From positions 127,063,123 to 127,127,122 of the forward strand of contig JAIOJX010000004.1 in NCBI GenBank assembly GCA_022376925.1: 64,000 nt of DNA, read 5' to 3'. Of the stretch, positions 1 to 13,531 are shown piece after piece. Each line of letters begins with the position of its first letter. Position 1 is the first letter of the stretch. Under the pieces are notes generated by a model. The model made no database searches and was not told where the DNA came from. It saw nothing but the letters and a program-made list of their open reading frames with translations. Source of the DNA: Tragulus kanchil. Taxonomy: Eukaryota > Chordata > Mammalia > Artiodactyla > Tragulidae. The position numbers and the translations under genes were made by a program.

Positions 1-1619
1 CTTTCCTGTGTTCTTTGATGCTTACAGCCAAGAAAGAAAACCAGTAAGATGTATCTTCATTTTCTAAAAACTCTTAACTTCATTCTCCGAAACAATATCT
101 TTGTTTTGACTTTATTTGCAGAAGTCACTTAAATGATTGCCAAAGGTGAGATAAAAATCGATGTCCTGAAAGCTTCTTTAGATAATTGACATTTAATGCT
201 TGGAATGTATAAGGGTGGCTTTTCCCTGAAGGTTTATGTGATGTCAGGTTCCCTGAATTACTCTTTAAACTTGCAAATGATGTATCACAATTGGTAAGGT
301 AGATGTCCAGAAATGTTTGCGAAACGGAGGGCCAGTTAATGGTGATGACTTACATGATTGTGACAGAGTTCAATTTGGTTACATTCACACAGATTTATGT
401 ATAGAATTTATGAAAACATCCTCATCTACTTAGACTTCAGAAGCGAAAGTCTGATATTAAGTGATAGATATTTTTTCTTGTAATTGGAACTTCCTGAGCT
501 CATCTATCTCTGAACCATATACAGATATTTTGATACTTAGAACACTTTGTTATATACATTTCTCATGTAGTTACTTCATGTAAATATCAAGTTAAGGCAC
601 TGATTACTTCTGCAATCTTGCAGAATAATATCTAGATCCAAAAAACCAAAATATTGTGTTGGACTTGAGCAAGAAAAATACCATTTTTCGAGGCTCCTCA
701 AAGTCATTGTTTAATACCACATCAAGAACTTATCTTTTAAAAAAGAGAAAATTTTAAAAAAGAGAAAATAGTCAATGAAATATTCAAGACTTGAGCCATT
801 GAAAATGGTGTATAATGACATAACCAGGACAGGTTTGTTAGGTACTTTGTTTTTATGCAGCTGATACAAATTAATTTTTCTCCTTCTCCCTTTCCCCAGT
901 TCTGGAATGATTTTAATATTAGAAGAGGTGACTAAAGAAAACAATCCAGTGGAATATATGTTAGAAAATCTTCAAAGTCACTCTTTAAATCCCAGCATAA
1001 AGCTTTTGACATCTGTACAGATTAAGGTGGTACTTGAGATCTTTCCTGTGTTCTTTGATGCTTACAGCCAAGAAAGAAAACCAGTAAGATGTATCTTCAT
1101 TTTCTAAAAACTCTTAACTTCATTCTCCGAAACAATATCTTTGTTTTGACTTTATTTGCAGAAGTCACTTAAATGATTGCCAAAGGTGAGATAAAAATCG
1201 ATGTCCTGAAAGCTTCTTTAGATAATTGACATTTAATGCTTGGAATGTATAAGGGTGGCTTTTCCCTGAAGGTTTATGTGATGTCAGGTTCCCTGAATTA
1301 CTCTTTAAACTTGCAAATGATGTATCACAATTGGTAAGGTAGATGTCCAGAAATGTTTGCGAAACGGAGGGCCAGTTAATGGTGATGACTTACATGATTG
1401 TGACAGAGTTCAATTTGGTTACATTCACACAGATTTATGTATAGAATTTATGAAAACATCCTCATCTACTTAGACTTCAGAAGCGAAAGTCTGATATTAA
1501 GTGATAGATATTTTTTCTTGTAATTGGAACTTCCTGAGCTCATCTATCTCTGAACCATATACAGATATTTTGATACTTAGAACACTTTGTTATATACATT
1601 TCTCAATGTAGTTACTTCA
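1..1619. repeat. ~1.1-kb direct duplication 1
   Basis: 1-578 repeats as 1041-1619, offset 1040; the window starts inside the first copy. Near-identical. The right edges diverge after TAGTTACTTCA. Contains the end of the exon-like segment and otherwise no recognised feature. Confidence 0.9.
900..1083 (+). CDS. Unrecognised exon-like segment upstream of DAB2
   Basis: A 184-base segment bounded by a good acceptor (CTCCCTTTCCCCAG) and a strong donor (CCA|GTAAGA). One frame is open across its whole length for 61 codons, beginning SGMILILEEVTKENNPVEYM and containing VVLEIFPVFFDAYSQERKP. Composition looks protein-like (amphipathic, no low complexity). I do not recognise the family. It could be an exon of an unrelated gene or lost-gene remnant in or near DAB2 intron 1, or a chance open stretch. 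The last 43 bases plus donor recur at 1-43 in the preceding duplicate copy. Confidence 0.35.
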
Positions 1620-3429
1620 ACTGCCCAGTAATTAAAGTCCCATATCTGTTTCATTTTGCATGAGTTAATGTGCGGCCCTTTAGAATATTTCCATCCCTCA
1701 GTTTACGAATGCATTGACACATCCACATATTTATTTGGTCTAATATCATTTCCCAAAAGATGAGGGAATAATGATGGAGTGTGAACCTTAGTTCAAGGAT
1801 GCTTGTGCATTTCCACCACTTCCTCCATCTCATGCGGCAGCAGCTTCTTAGAATATTTATACTCACAAGTTTAAAGCATGTGGGCTAGCTATTTCAGACT
1901 GTTTATAGGACCTGACACCTAAATTTTCAGCACTCTAGTAGAATTAATACATCACTACAAGAAGCAAGAAAGCAGGCTAGTAGATTCACCTTTCTGCTTA
2001 TCTGACAGGCTACAGTTCCCGAGGGACTCTTATCTGTTAACCTGTCTAATCTGGCCAACAACCAAGAAGTAAGCACATGAGCGTATATGCATATTCCTTC
2101 TGGATGGGTTCCCCTGGGCTTTTAGGTTGCATTCTGGTGACTTCCAAACCCTCAGCAAGATAGATAACTGATGTTGGGAAAGTAGAGGCTGGTTATCAGG
2201 TTTTGTTTCTCTGTCAACCTTAAAGTGATCATTGATATACCAAGTACACAGGTAACTGCCAACAATAAGTGGTTAGAAAAACACCTGTTCTTATCTGTGG
2301 GGTTAGCAGGGCCATCATTATTCTTGGAGATGTCCTGAAAGCTTCTTTAGATAATTGACATTTAATGCTTGGAATGTAAGGGTGGTTTTCCTTTAAACTT
2401 TTTGCAAATGATGTATCACAATTGGTAAGGTAGATGTCCAGAAATGTTTGCGAAACGGAGGGCCAGTTAATGGTGATGACTTACATGATTGTGACAGAGT
2501 TCAATTTGGTTACATTCACACAGATTTATGTATAGAATTTATGAAAACATCCTCATCTACTTAGACTTCAGAAGCGAAAGTCTGATATTAAGTGATAGAT
2601 ATTTTTTCTTGTAATTGGAACTTCCTGAGCTCATCTATCTCTGAACCATATACAGATATTTTGATACTTAGAACACTTTGTTATATACATTTCTCAATGT
2701 AGTTACTTCAACTGCCCAGTAATTAAAGTCCCATATCTGTTTCATTTTGCATGAGTTAATGTGCGGCCCTTTAGAATATTTCCATCCCTCAGTTTACGAA
2801 TGCATTGACACATCCACATATTTATTTGGTCTAATATCATTTCCCAAAAGATGAGGGAATAATGATGGAGTGTGAACCTTAGTTCAAGGATGCTTGTGCA
2901 TTTCCACCACTTCCTCCATCTCATGCGGCAGCAGCTTCTTAGAATATTTATACTCACAAGTTTAAAGCATGTGGGCTAGCTATTTCAGACTGTTTATAGG
3001 ACCTGACACCTAAATTTTCAGCACTCTAGTAGAATTAATACATCACTACAAGAAGCAAGAAAGCAGGCTAGTAGATTCACCTTTCTGCTTATCTGACAGG
3101 CTACAGTTCCCGAGGGACTCTTATCTGTTAACCTGTCTAATCTGGCCAACAACCAAGAAGTAAGCACATGAGCGTATATGCATATTCCTTCTGGATGGGT
3201 TCCCCTGGGCTTTTAGGTTGCATTCTGGTGACTTCCAAACCCTCAGCAAGATAGATAACTGATGTTGGGAAAGTAGAGGGCTGGTTATCAGGTTTTTGTT
3301 TCTCTGTCAACCTTAAAGTGATCATTGATATACCAAGTACACAGGTAACTGCCAACAATAAGTGGTTAGAAAAAAAACACCTGTTCTTATCTGTGGGGTT
3401 AGCAGGGCCATCATTATTCTTGGAGATGT
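1200..3429. repeat. ~1.1-kb direct duplication 2
   Basis: 1200-2333 repeats as 2329-3429. The left edge of the second copy has a deletion of about 40-50 bases, after which the offset is 1091. Differences are homopolymer lengths, e.g. five versus eight A before CACCTG. No gene recognised inside. Confidence 0.9.
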
Positions 3430-3489
3430 AGCCCAACTACCCTGTTGGCCGTGGATGTCTTGGACAACTAGAAAAGATCATATCAGACA

Positions 3490-4085
3490 TGGAAATAGTC
3501 AGTGGCAAAGTCTTTCATGGAAGGTATGTGGAGTCTAAGGATAGATTAAAACAAAGGGCATGTTTTACTGAAAATGCCACCCAGAACCAGAGACAATGTG
3601 TTAGTGCCAAACAATTTAAGCTCATCTTATGTTGGGTCTACGTAGATATAAGAACCTTCTTCATAGTTTTAGTCTATGTATGGAAATGTAGCAAAATAGA
3701 AGCCCTGACTCTCTACACACAGTCCTGAGTTACCACCTACACCTCAGTTTGATTACTTCCTTCAGATGTGACAAGGCAGCTGGATTCTCCTTCCTTTAAA
3801 GTCTTGGAAACATGGCGTATCTCTGAAACCCAACTTGCAGAAATATACAGAAATGCTCAAGCCATAGTTTTGAAGACGATATGAATGCGGGGCTCTGTCT
3901 AGAAAGGGAAACCACGTTGAAATTTAATATAATTCAGCTGGACTGTTAAGGAAGAAACTATTAGGCAGTGTTTCCTACACTGGTTTTCTGGAAAACAGAA
4001 GTTAAGATGACCTGCCTGCTTTTAAAGTGCCCTGATGTGTTATATTGTAAAATAATTCAACTAGTATATGTAGCTGTTTGTTTAT
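3490..4085. other. Unannotated stretch, no feature seen
   Basis: Unduplicated sequence between block 2 and an L1-like piece. I see no exon with convincing splice sites and no repeat I can name. Confidence 0.5.
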
Positions 4086-4430
4086 AGCTTAATGTTTAAA
4101 ATGCAGGGACATTGTATAGCACAGGGAACTATACTCTAATTTGTAGTAACCTATAAGAAAAAAGAATCTTAAAAAGAGTATATTTTTTGTCCCCTGAAGT
4201 CCTGGTAACTGAAGCAGGGGCTGCCATCTCTGGTCCCGCGTAGCTATCCCCAGGATGGGCGAGAAGGGATCTACAGGGCTCCCTCATGTTCTCACAGGCC
4301 TTTGAGTCACACAGCTCATTCAGTGTTCATTCTTACCACCCACCAGCGAGGCTACTGAGGCCTGTCCAGGGTGCCAACCTGTCTTCTTGGCTTAGTTAGC
4401 TGGGAACCCTGACGTTTGATTGAGCCCCAG

Positions 4431-4772
4431 CCTTTTTTTTTTTTTTTTTTTGGTTGCACTGGATCTTCATTGCTATGCCAGGCTTTCTCTAATTGCAGTG
4501 AGACTGGGCTACTCTTCATTGTGGTACACTGGCTTCTCACTGCAGTGGCTGCTTGTGTTGTGGTGCACAGGCTCTAGGCACACAGGCTTCAACAGTTGCA
4601 GCATATGGGCTCAGTAGTTATGGTGTGCGGCTCTAGGATGTGTGAACTTCAGTAGTTGCAGCTCACTGACTTAGTTGCTCCACGGCATGTGGAATCTTCC
4701 CAGAGCAGGAATTGAACCCATGTCCCCTGCACTGGCAGGTAAATCCCCATTTACTGTGCCACCAGGAAAGTC
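4431..4772 (-). mobile_element. CHR-type SINE
   Basis: Poly-T start at 4431 (the poly-A tail on the other strand), repeated GGCTTC/TAGTTGCAGC body modules and a tRNA-like end, GCCACCAGGAAAGTC. Older, diverged copy. The flanking stretch 4086-4180 (TATAGCACAGGGAACTATAC) resembles a ruminant L1 3' end. Confidence 0.7.
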
Positions 4773-5715
4773 TTGACCCCTGTTCTTGAATCTAGACTTC
4801 TTATCTTTTACCTATTCCTCAGACATAAGGAGTTTTCCCTCCTCTTCCTCCCATACCTCTCCCTACACACCCATCCCATGTTGGACCACTTCAATTCACT
4901 GGTCATTTCCCAGAAATGTCTTGGCTTGGTTTAAAAATCTATCTACTAAGTTGCCAGCTACCTCTGAACCTAAAGCCGAAGGCATATGGAGAAGGGTAAC
5001 CTTTGTTTCCAAGCCCCTCCTACTCCTTCAAAAGCCATAATTTCCTATCCTCCAGTACAATGAATTCCTAGTAGCGTTTCCTCAGAATTAATGAGAATCA
5101 CTCATGACTCTTTCCATAGGTGTTTGGTATCTTTCCAATAGAGAAATAGCTCATAAGGTAGTTCAAGATGGCGCTTAGTACTATGAACTTGACTCAAGGA
5201 TGCAATCATTACCTTGCTAATCTCACTTCTCCACATAACTCTTGAGGCCCAAGTAAAGAGAGATGTTAAAATCGAGATAAGTATACTCTCTAGTGTCAGT
5301 TAATCCAACCCGAAGCATCATGTATCCATATTCACAAAAGCTCCACATGGTCCATAGACCACAGAGTTGTTCCAACAATACTTTCTTTTCTAGAATTTGA
5401 CTAAGGATAAGGAGGGATTCTAGAGTCAGTTTTCTGACTTTACTTTGTGCATACAAACATGTTAACCTGTGCCAAGCTCTCTTTGCTCTCTTTGGCAGAG
5501 CATAAACTCTGTGAATCTATACATTTTACTTTATCTAATCCTAGTAAAGTGTTCAAAATAAGTCATTGCACTGAAACTACTAAGCCATATGACTGCAAAA
5601 TTGATCATCTGTAATATTTCAATTAAACTTGTGAATAATTTTTAGACATTTCTAGTGAACTACTTGCATTGCCCAGTCTAGGGAATGGGCCTTCTCTCAG
5701 ATAACATTAAGCCTG

Positions 5716-5939
5716 CTTTGGGGGATTCTCAGATGGTGCTAGTGGTAAAGAACCCACCTGCAAATGCAGGAGACATAAGAGACTTGGATTCTCTCCCTGG
5801 GTCAGGAAGAACCCCTGGAGGAGGGCACAACCCACTCCACTATTCTTCCCTGGGTAATCCCATGGACAGAGGAGCCTGATGGGCTACAGTCAATGGGGTC
5901 ACAAAGAGACATGACTGAAACAGCTTAGAGCACACATGC
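5716..5939 (+). mobile_element. Bov-tA type SINE
   Basis: tRNA-Glu-like head (CAGATGGTGCTAGTGGTAAAG) followed by Bov-A body (CCCATGGACAGAGGAGCCTG, GGGTCACAAAGAGACATGAC). Target duplication AAGCCTG at 5709-5715 and 5940-5946. Confidence 0.82.
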
Positions 5940-6813
5940 AAGCCTGTTTTTTTAAAGTTTTAAACTCTGCAAAACACTTTTATTATTATGACTGTTTTAG
6001 GCTCTGTTAGGAAATACTCCTAATAAAAACTTATTTTAAAAACAACATGGGTGGAGGAGGGTACGAAATTGAGAGGTCATGAGTCAAGAATATTAGACGT
6101 TGGCAAATGAAGAACTCAAGCTTCCTATCGTGCTTTAAAAAACATACACCTAAAAGGCCAAATACTGAGTAGCAGAGAATGTACTGAAATAATGTGAATT
6201 CTTTGATCTGTGAGTTGTGTCTCAAGCCTAGCCAAATGCTTTCTTCCAAGTAGCCAAATTAACATTTGGGAACCAGTTTGACCAAGTAGGACTCCAGCTA
6301 CCCAGAAAAAAGGGATCTAGTGACACTGTGTCATTAGACCACATAAACTTCTTTTTCTGTTTTGGTTCAGAAAACACTTATGAAATTCTGTGTTCAAATT
6401 ATTCTGTTAAATTATCTCCCTGTTCTTTGCTTGGTGTATCTATTAATTAGTTCTTGGTTCGGTCTTGATATAATGGGCCTTATACTGCCTTCTTAAAATA
6501 GTTTTTTAAGTTTTTAAAAAAACCAGACTCATGCCTTCTCTAAAAATAGGACACTGGGGTCTCGTTTTAGGATCTAAATGATTTCTGCTGGTACCAACTG
6601 TTATTCACAATCAGTTGTTTAACAGACAAGTCATATATTCTTTCTTGCCCTCACTTTCCTAATCTTTAATAATGATAGGGTGTCACAAAATTATTCCTTA
6701 GGTTTCTTGCAGTTCAATAGTCTAACCCACTTGTTATTTATTTCTTTAAGGCACTTGTTATTTATTTCTTTAAGGCAACAAAGGATTGTGGAAGTTAGAT
6801 GATTATACCTAAA

Positions 6814-6962
6814 CTTCTTGGTGCATAAGAATCATCTGGGAAACTTTAAGATATATTGGTGCCTTCATCTCTTTCCACATTCTAACTTAATGAATCTGGG
6901 TGTGTCATGGGCTTTGACATCTTAAGAGCTCCTCATAAAAGTTCCCCAGGAGATGTGAGGTA
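6814..6962. mobile_element. MER5A-like DNA transposon remnant
   Basis: Inverted-repeat ends GAATCATCTGGGAAACTTTA and AAAGTTCCCCAGGAGATGTG surround a short core, typical of MER5A (hAT-Charlie). Repeated at about 7950-8098 by the block duplication. Confidence 0.6.
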
Positions 6963-7081
6963 GACCATTTAAACTGCGAATGGTGATGACATAGGCCTTC
7001 ATTGACTCGGGCTTCATTAGAACAGGCCTCTGTGGGTGACTTAGTGTAGATTTTACTCCGATAATCTTATTCCTGTCAGGT

Positions 7082-7291
7082 ATGTCTGTGTTAGTCACTC
7101 AGTCATGTCTGGCTCTTTGTGACCCCACAGACTGTAGCCTATCAGGTTCCTTTGTCCATGGGATTCTCCAGGCAAGAGTATTGAAATGGGTAGTCATTCC
7201 CTTCTCCAAGGAATCTTCCTAACCCAGGGATTGAACCGGAGTCTCCTGTATTGAAGGCAGATTCTTTACCATTGAGCCACCAGGGAAGCCC
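7082..7291 (-). mobile_element. Bov-A type SINE
   Basis: Contains GTCACTCAGTCATGTCTGGC, GATTCTCCAGGCAAGAGTAT and GAGCCACCAGGGAAGCCC, the reverse of a Bov-A/Bov-tA element. Duplicate at 8218-8427. Confidence 0.82.
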
Positions 7292-8644
7292 AGTCCTGTT
7301 GGAACCTACTTTCTAGAGTCACAGAAGTCAGTGTTGAATAGGAGGCAGCTCTAACAGTGCTTCTACTTACTAGCTTCTTACTTATTGGTTCCACTTGTTC
7401 TAAAACCATTTAAACACTTGCCTTGGAAAAACAATGTCAGTTACAACACAAGACTGCATACACAACCTGTAATGTCCAATGACACCTAGATTTAATTTAA
7501 TCCTAGTTGCCATTTATTGAGCACTTTCTACATTTCAGGCTCAGAAGTCTCTGCGTCAGCTCTGATTGATGTCTTATTACAACCCTGCAAACTATATTCC
7601 CGGTGTAATCTAGTTTCGGTCTTGTTTCTTAAAATAGTTTTTTAAGTTTTTAAAAAAACCAGACTCATGCCTTCTCTAAAAATAGGACACTGGGGTCTCG
7701 TTTTAGGATCTAAATGATTTCTGCTGGTACCAACTGTTATTCACAATCAGTTGTTTAACAGACAAGTCATATATTCTTTCTTGCCCTCACTTTCCTAATC
7801 TTTAATAATGATAGGGTGTCACAAAATTATTCCTTAGGTTTCTTGCAGTTCAATAGTCTAACCCACTTGTTATTTATTTCTTTAAGGCACTTGTTATTTA
7901 TTTCTTTAAGGCAACAAAGGATTGTGGAAGTTAGATGATTATACCTAAACTTCTTGGTGCATAAGAATCATCTGGGAAACTTTAAGATATATTGGTGCCT
8001 TCATCTCTTTCCACATTCTAACTTAATGAATCTGGGTGTGTCATGGGCTTTGACATCTTAAGAGCTCCTCATAAAAGTTCCCCAGGAGATGTGAGGTAGA
8101 CCATTTAAACTGCGAATGGTGATGACATAGGCCTTCATTGACTCGGGCTTCATTAGAACAGGCCTCTGTGGGTGACTTAGTGTAGATTTTACTCCGATAA
8201 TCTTATTCCTGTCAGGTATGTCTGTGTTAGTCACTCAGTCATGTCTGGCTCTTTGTGACCCCACAGACTGTAGCCTATCAGGTTCCTTTGTCCATGGGAT
8301 TCTCCAGGCAAGAGTATTGAAATGGGTAGTCATTCCCTTCTCCAAGGAATCTTCCTAACCCAGGGATTGAACCGGAGTCTCCTGTATTGAAGGCAGATTC
8401 TTTACCATTGAGCCACCAGGGAAGCCCAGTCCTGTTGGAACCTACTTTCTAGAGTCACAGAAGTCAGTGTTGAATAGGAGGCAGCTCTAACAGTGCTTCT
8501 ACTTACTAGCTTCTTACTTATTGGTTCCACTTGTTCTAAAACCATTTAAACACTTGCCTTGGAAAAACAATGTCAGTTACAACACAAGACTGCATACACA
8601 ACCTGTAATGTCCAATGACACCTAGATTTAATTTAATCCTAGTT

Positions 8645-8840
8645 GCCATTTATTGAGCACTTTCTACATTTCAGGCTCAGAAGTCTCTGCGTCAGCTCTG
8701 ATTGATGTCTTATTACAACCCTGCAAACTATATTCCCATCTTACAGGTGAAGAAATGAATATTACATAGGTTGCCTCAAGCCGTAGCACTAGAAAGTAGT
8801 GAAAATGTGGAAGACTTCAAGCCTGAACTCTGACCTGCTT
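8645..8840 (-). mobile_element. MIR SINE
   Basis: CATTTATTGAGCACTTTCTA followed by CATCTTACAGGTGAAGAAAT and a degraded 5' part, the reverse of a MIR. The first duplicate copy at 7509-7601 is cut at the joint, showing that the second copy has the true continuation. Confidence 0.65.
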
Positions 8841-9781
8841 CATTATCTGGCCTCTACCCAGAATTGACTATCTGGGGAAGTTTCAACTCTGGTCTGACCT
8901 GGTTGCAAATATTGGGTGAAGTTTTCTGGTTCAGAGCTTTTTGGGTCCTACCTTCCTGCAGCATCTTTCCAGGAGTTAAATGCAATGATACGTGCTCTCT
9001 GTAAATGCCTAACGAGTACACACGTCCTCGATTCCGGCATGTTTTGTTCCCAAGGCCCCAACAGCAGTGTCAGCATTTACAAGAAAATCTCCTAACAACT
9101 CTTTTCAGTGTGTGTTAACAGAGTCTCATTTCCCCGATTAAATAGGCTGCAAAAAATCTTACTATCTGCTCCACTTGGCCCTCGCAGGATAGACTACGCT
9201 TTCCTAAAAGCATAGGCATTCAAGCAGTTAAGGAAGACTAGTTTTGCACCAAGTATCAGAAACTTTGCTACATCATTTCTGGCAAGGTCCCTAATTCTCA
9301 GAGGATTGCTTTGAAGATAGTGCTGAAGGCTGTTTGCTGCCCTCTTGGACCCTGAGATCTGCCCTAGAGGTTAATATTTCACATATCCTAGTTTAGTATC
9401 TCAGCTGAGACAAGCAGAAGGTTCCAAAGGACAAGGAAGCAGATTTCTGACCCGTACAAAGTGCTGGACACTAGCAAAGACATCAGTGTTGCTTTGTCCT
9501 TGATTGTCCTTAACTCCCTTTCCTGTGTCTGTTTTATGTGTCTCTTTCTGGGAAGTTATCTGATATGTTAAAGTCCATAGGATTATGACTTTGAAAACAA
9601 CTGGAAAAATGAAGATAAACATCAGTGGAATTAAAAAAAAAAAAGATAAAAACAGCAGCATATATAGCAGGAAAAGAGAACACACAGAGATCATGTTCAG
9701 TTTGAGCCCAGCTGCTAATCAGTGATTGATCTTGTGTTACTGAGTCCATCTTGATATTTATAAGATGGAGACACATTCCAC
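8841..9781. other. Unannotated stretch, no feature seen
   Basis: Unique sequence upstream of DAB2. Contains an A12 run at about 9633. No gene or named repeat recognised. Confidence 0.5.
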
Positions 9782-11918
9782 GATAAGTGATTTGCCAGGG
9801 TAAGTGTTGAAGGGCTTGGTAGGTTAGGTGTTTGCATCATTCCCTAAACATTAAAACAGGTCCTCTGCCATTTGTGGAATGGGGCTACCATTAAATAGGT
9901 TCTTAACTCAAGTTGTTCCTTTTACCAGCATTGAGACTGACCAAGAAAATTCCTCTTTGCTCCAAATAATAGGTAAAAGGATGGACTGGAGGGAGGTGGC
10001 AAACCATGACATGATATTGCTTTAGACCCCTTGAATCATTCATTAGAACCATTGCTAATACCAATACGTTCCTCCTGATGGAAAAGGTAAGGAGGAATGA
10101 GGAGGTACAAACCAAATGTGCCCCTACACAAGTGTGTCTCTATTATGAATATTTCAAGGTTCTGAATACTTGTGTGCTAAATACTCTAAGTGCTACATAG
10201 ACTATAGCAGATTATTTTCTAGTGCAAAGGACATAGTCATCTTAAGATGACTCACACAGTCTTCTGGTATACATGTCTCAGAGCCTTCTCAGAAACCAAA
10301 ACAGCAAAAAAAGTTGCAAAATCTATCCTGGTCATCTGAGTCTTGTGCTTTGTAAAGGGGAAGTCCCCACATGGTTTTTATTAAGTCCAAAATACAAGTC
10401 AAAGATCTTCACTCAAATGAAGCTCATTTTACTGACTCAGCATAGTTTTCATTTACAATTTTCTATTCTATATTAGACCTTAAAAAGGGGTCAAACATAC
10501 AGTAACATTAGATTCTCATCTGTTTTCAGATGTGTCATCTTATTTCTCTTCTCAGGCTTCTAGAGAAGGAAGCAGACCATTTCTAAGAACTAAAATAACA
10601 AACCAGCTAGGTTTAGTTAGGGGCCAGTCCATGTGACCTTTTGTATATGTTTTTGGATGTTAATTAGTAATCCATGGTTTACAATAACATCCTTTGTGTG
10701 TGTTTCCTGATTAACTTTTGGTCCTTAGTCAGAAGGACTAGACTTACTGGTTGTCCTACACTCAAACTGTTTCCCTTTAATTTAAAAAAAAAAAAATCCC
10801 TTTTATCATGCTAGAGCTTTACAACGAAAATCCTTTAACACTGCAATCTTTTGGTTCTCAGGTTCCTTTCTGATAAGTGATTTGCCAGGGTAAGTGTTGA
10901 AGGGCTTGGTAGGTTAGGTGTTTGCATCATTCCCTAAACATTAAAACAGGTCCTCTGCCATTTGTGGAATGGGGCTACCATTAAATAGGTTCTTAACTCA
11001 AGTTGTTCCTTTTACCAGCATTGAGACTGACCAAGAAAATTCCTCTTTGCTCCAAATAATAGGTAAAAGGATGGACTGGAGGGAGGTGGCAAACCATGAC
11101 ATGATATTGCTTTAGACCCCTTGAATCATTCATTAGAACCATTGCTAATACCAATACGTTCCTCCTGATGGAAAAGGTAAGGAGGAATGAGGAGGTACAA
11201 ACCAAATGTGCCCCTACACAAGTGTGTCTCTATTATGAATATTTCAAGGTTCTGAATACTTGTGTGCTAAATACTCTAAGTGCTACATAGACTATAGCAG
11301 ATTATTTTCTAGTGCAAAGGACATAGTCATCTTAAGATGACTCACACAGTCTTCTGGTATACATGTCTCAGAGCCTTCTCAGAAACCAAAACAGCAAAAA
11401 AAGTTGCAAAATCTATCCTGGTCATCTGAGTCTTGTGCTTTGTAAAGGGGAAGTCCCCACATGGTTTTTATTAAGTCCAAAATACAAGTCAAAGATCTTC
11501 ACTCAAATGAAGCTCATTTTACTGACTCAGCATAGTTTTCATTTACAATTTTCTATTCTATATTAGACCTTAAAAAGGGGTCAAACATACAGTAACATTA
11601 GATTCTCATCTGTTTTCAGATGTGTCATCTTATTTCTCTTCTCAGGCTTCTAGAGAAGGAAGCAGACCATTTCTAAGAACTAAAATAACAAACCAGCTAG
11701 GTTTAGTTAGGGGCCAGTCCATGTGACCTTTTGTATATGTTTTTGGATGTTAATTAGTAATCCATGGTTTACAATAACATCCTTTGTGTGTGTTTCCTGA
11801 TTAACTTTTGGTCCTTAGTCAGAAGGACTAGACTTACTGGTTGTCCTACACTCAAACTGTTTCCCTTTAATTTAAAAAAAAAAAAATCCCTTTTATCATG
11901 CTAGAGCTTTACAACGAA
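9782..11918. repeat. ~1.1-kb direct duplication 4
   Basis: 9782-10828 repeats as 10872-11918, offset 1090. The 40-base joint after the first copy is a shortened, error-like version of sequence that follows the second copy (ATCTTTTGGTTCTCAGG). No gene recognised. Confidence 0.92.
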
Positions 11919-11989
11919 CACCTTTTTCAACAATGCCCTAATTTGGGAGAGCAGTCACGGAAAATAGCAAGGCATCTTTTGGTTCTCAG

Positions 11990-13151
11990 GTTCCTTTTTC
12001 AATCCCAAAGCCTTTCCAAAAATCCATTCATTATAAAACCTGTTAGAGGTTTTATGAGCACAGTTGACAGTTCTCTAATGTTGTTGGAAGTAGCATGCAT
12101 TTGAATTTTAAACACTGGATTTAAGTTGATTATTCCTACAGAGGAACCTAAATCTGGAAGTAAGACTTCCTTTGTCTTTTGCATGTTAAATGGTAACTTG
12201 GGAATTTGAGAGGTCTGTGATGAGGGAGTTTCTCTTTAAACCTGTGGAGAAAGGTGACATTCATCACTCTTTTATACACATAACTGGATGTACACATTTG
12301 TTAAAAAATTTTTGATAAACCTTTAATGTTTCTTTATAAAGATGTACCTTTGAGTCTTGTAGCCTAGGGGCAGAATCTGGTTTCCAATCATTTCAGGGAG
12401 CCCAGATAACTTTTAAATTGTATGACCTCCAATGGAGACCTACTCTTCACTGTTACACTGCAATAGACATATCCTTTTTCTCCAAAGAATATGCCAAGAT
12501 GCCAAAGGAGTCTTTTCTCCCTATTTTTCTCTCCCTTGCTCCTTTAACACTTCATCCCAAACCAAGAAAAGATACAGTCGAAGAATGCCAAGTACCTTAA
12601 AAAAATCCTGATGCTTTAAATTGTTGAACCTCAGTGTCTCACAAGGGAAGTTTTTACTGTAAAACCACAGTAGAACACTTCCATTTTTACCCAGCCTGCT
12701 AACACCAGACTTAATGCCTGGTCTTGAGTTGCAAGGTATCTTGTATCACTTTTATGACTAAACCACACACCACCATTCTCTCTCCCAAGCCCCCTTAAAA
12801 TGCTTTGTGGCACTTCTCAAATTCCTTTAAAACACTCACTTTGGAATAAACTTAGCCATATTTAATGAACTAAGTCTTTTCTTGTCAACAATAATATCCT
12901 GCAGAAAAGTATGGTATCAGGCTTCAAAGATGAGCAACTAACTCTTAGGCCAGCTTACTTTCCTGCCTGTATTGGAGCGGAGGAAGTGAAAGTCTTCAGG
13001 GACAAATAGGTAACAGGAATGGGCAAGAAAATGGGAGATAAGGCAGCTCTGCTAATTTGAAAAGGTAAGGAGTCAAAAATGAAAAATTTTCTAAAAGAGA
13101 TGAGAAATATTGGGGTTTATATAGAAGAATATAATATTATTTAAGATACAT
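11990..13151. other. Unannotated stretch, no feature seen
   Basis: Unique sequence in the DAB2 upstream region or first intron. Short open frames here have no protein-like features. Confidence 0.5.
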
Positions 13152-13260
13152 AGGAGTATGAATTTGAGCAAACTCCAGGAGCTAGTGAAAAACAGGGAAG
13201 TCTGGCATGTTGCCTTTCCTAGTGTTGCAGATAGTTAGTCGCAACTGAACAACAACAGCA
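13152..13260 (+). mobile_element. Bov-A fragment
   Basis: ATGAATTTGAGCAAACTCCA with TCTGGCATGTTGCC and AGTCGCAACTGAACAACAAC resembles the 3' part of a Bov-A/BovB-type element. A better-preserved relative is at 33566-33672. Confidence 0.55.
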
Positions 13261-13531
13261 AGGGGTAAAATATTTAATATAAAATGAAACAGTCTCAATC
13301 TTTGTCCTAAATACAAGAGGAACCCCAAGATTAAATAGGAAATCTCCCAACTCAAGAGCCTCAACTTAATGACAATTACAAATACCCTTTTCTCAGATAA
13401 GGTCACATACAAAGGTTCAGAGGTCAGGACTTGGGTGTATCTTTCTGGGGGGAGGCAACGGACAGTATAGCTTTGTCACTGAGCATCTCCGTAGCCAGCA
13501 GGTGGCTTCCCATAGGAGACTCGTCAGTATA

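Larger units (their letters stand above)
6492..8737. repeat. ~1.1-kb direct duplication 3
   Basis: 6492-7601 repeats as 7628-8737, offset 1136, joined by about 25 unrelated bases. The block holds a MER5A-like piece, a Bov-A SINE and the start of a MIR that is cut short in the first copy but continues in the second. Confidence 0.92.

Noticed and set aside
5716..5939. tRNA-like A and B box sequences
   Set aside because: They belong to tRNA-derived SINE heads here and elsewhere in the window, not to tRNA genes.
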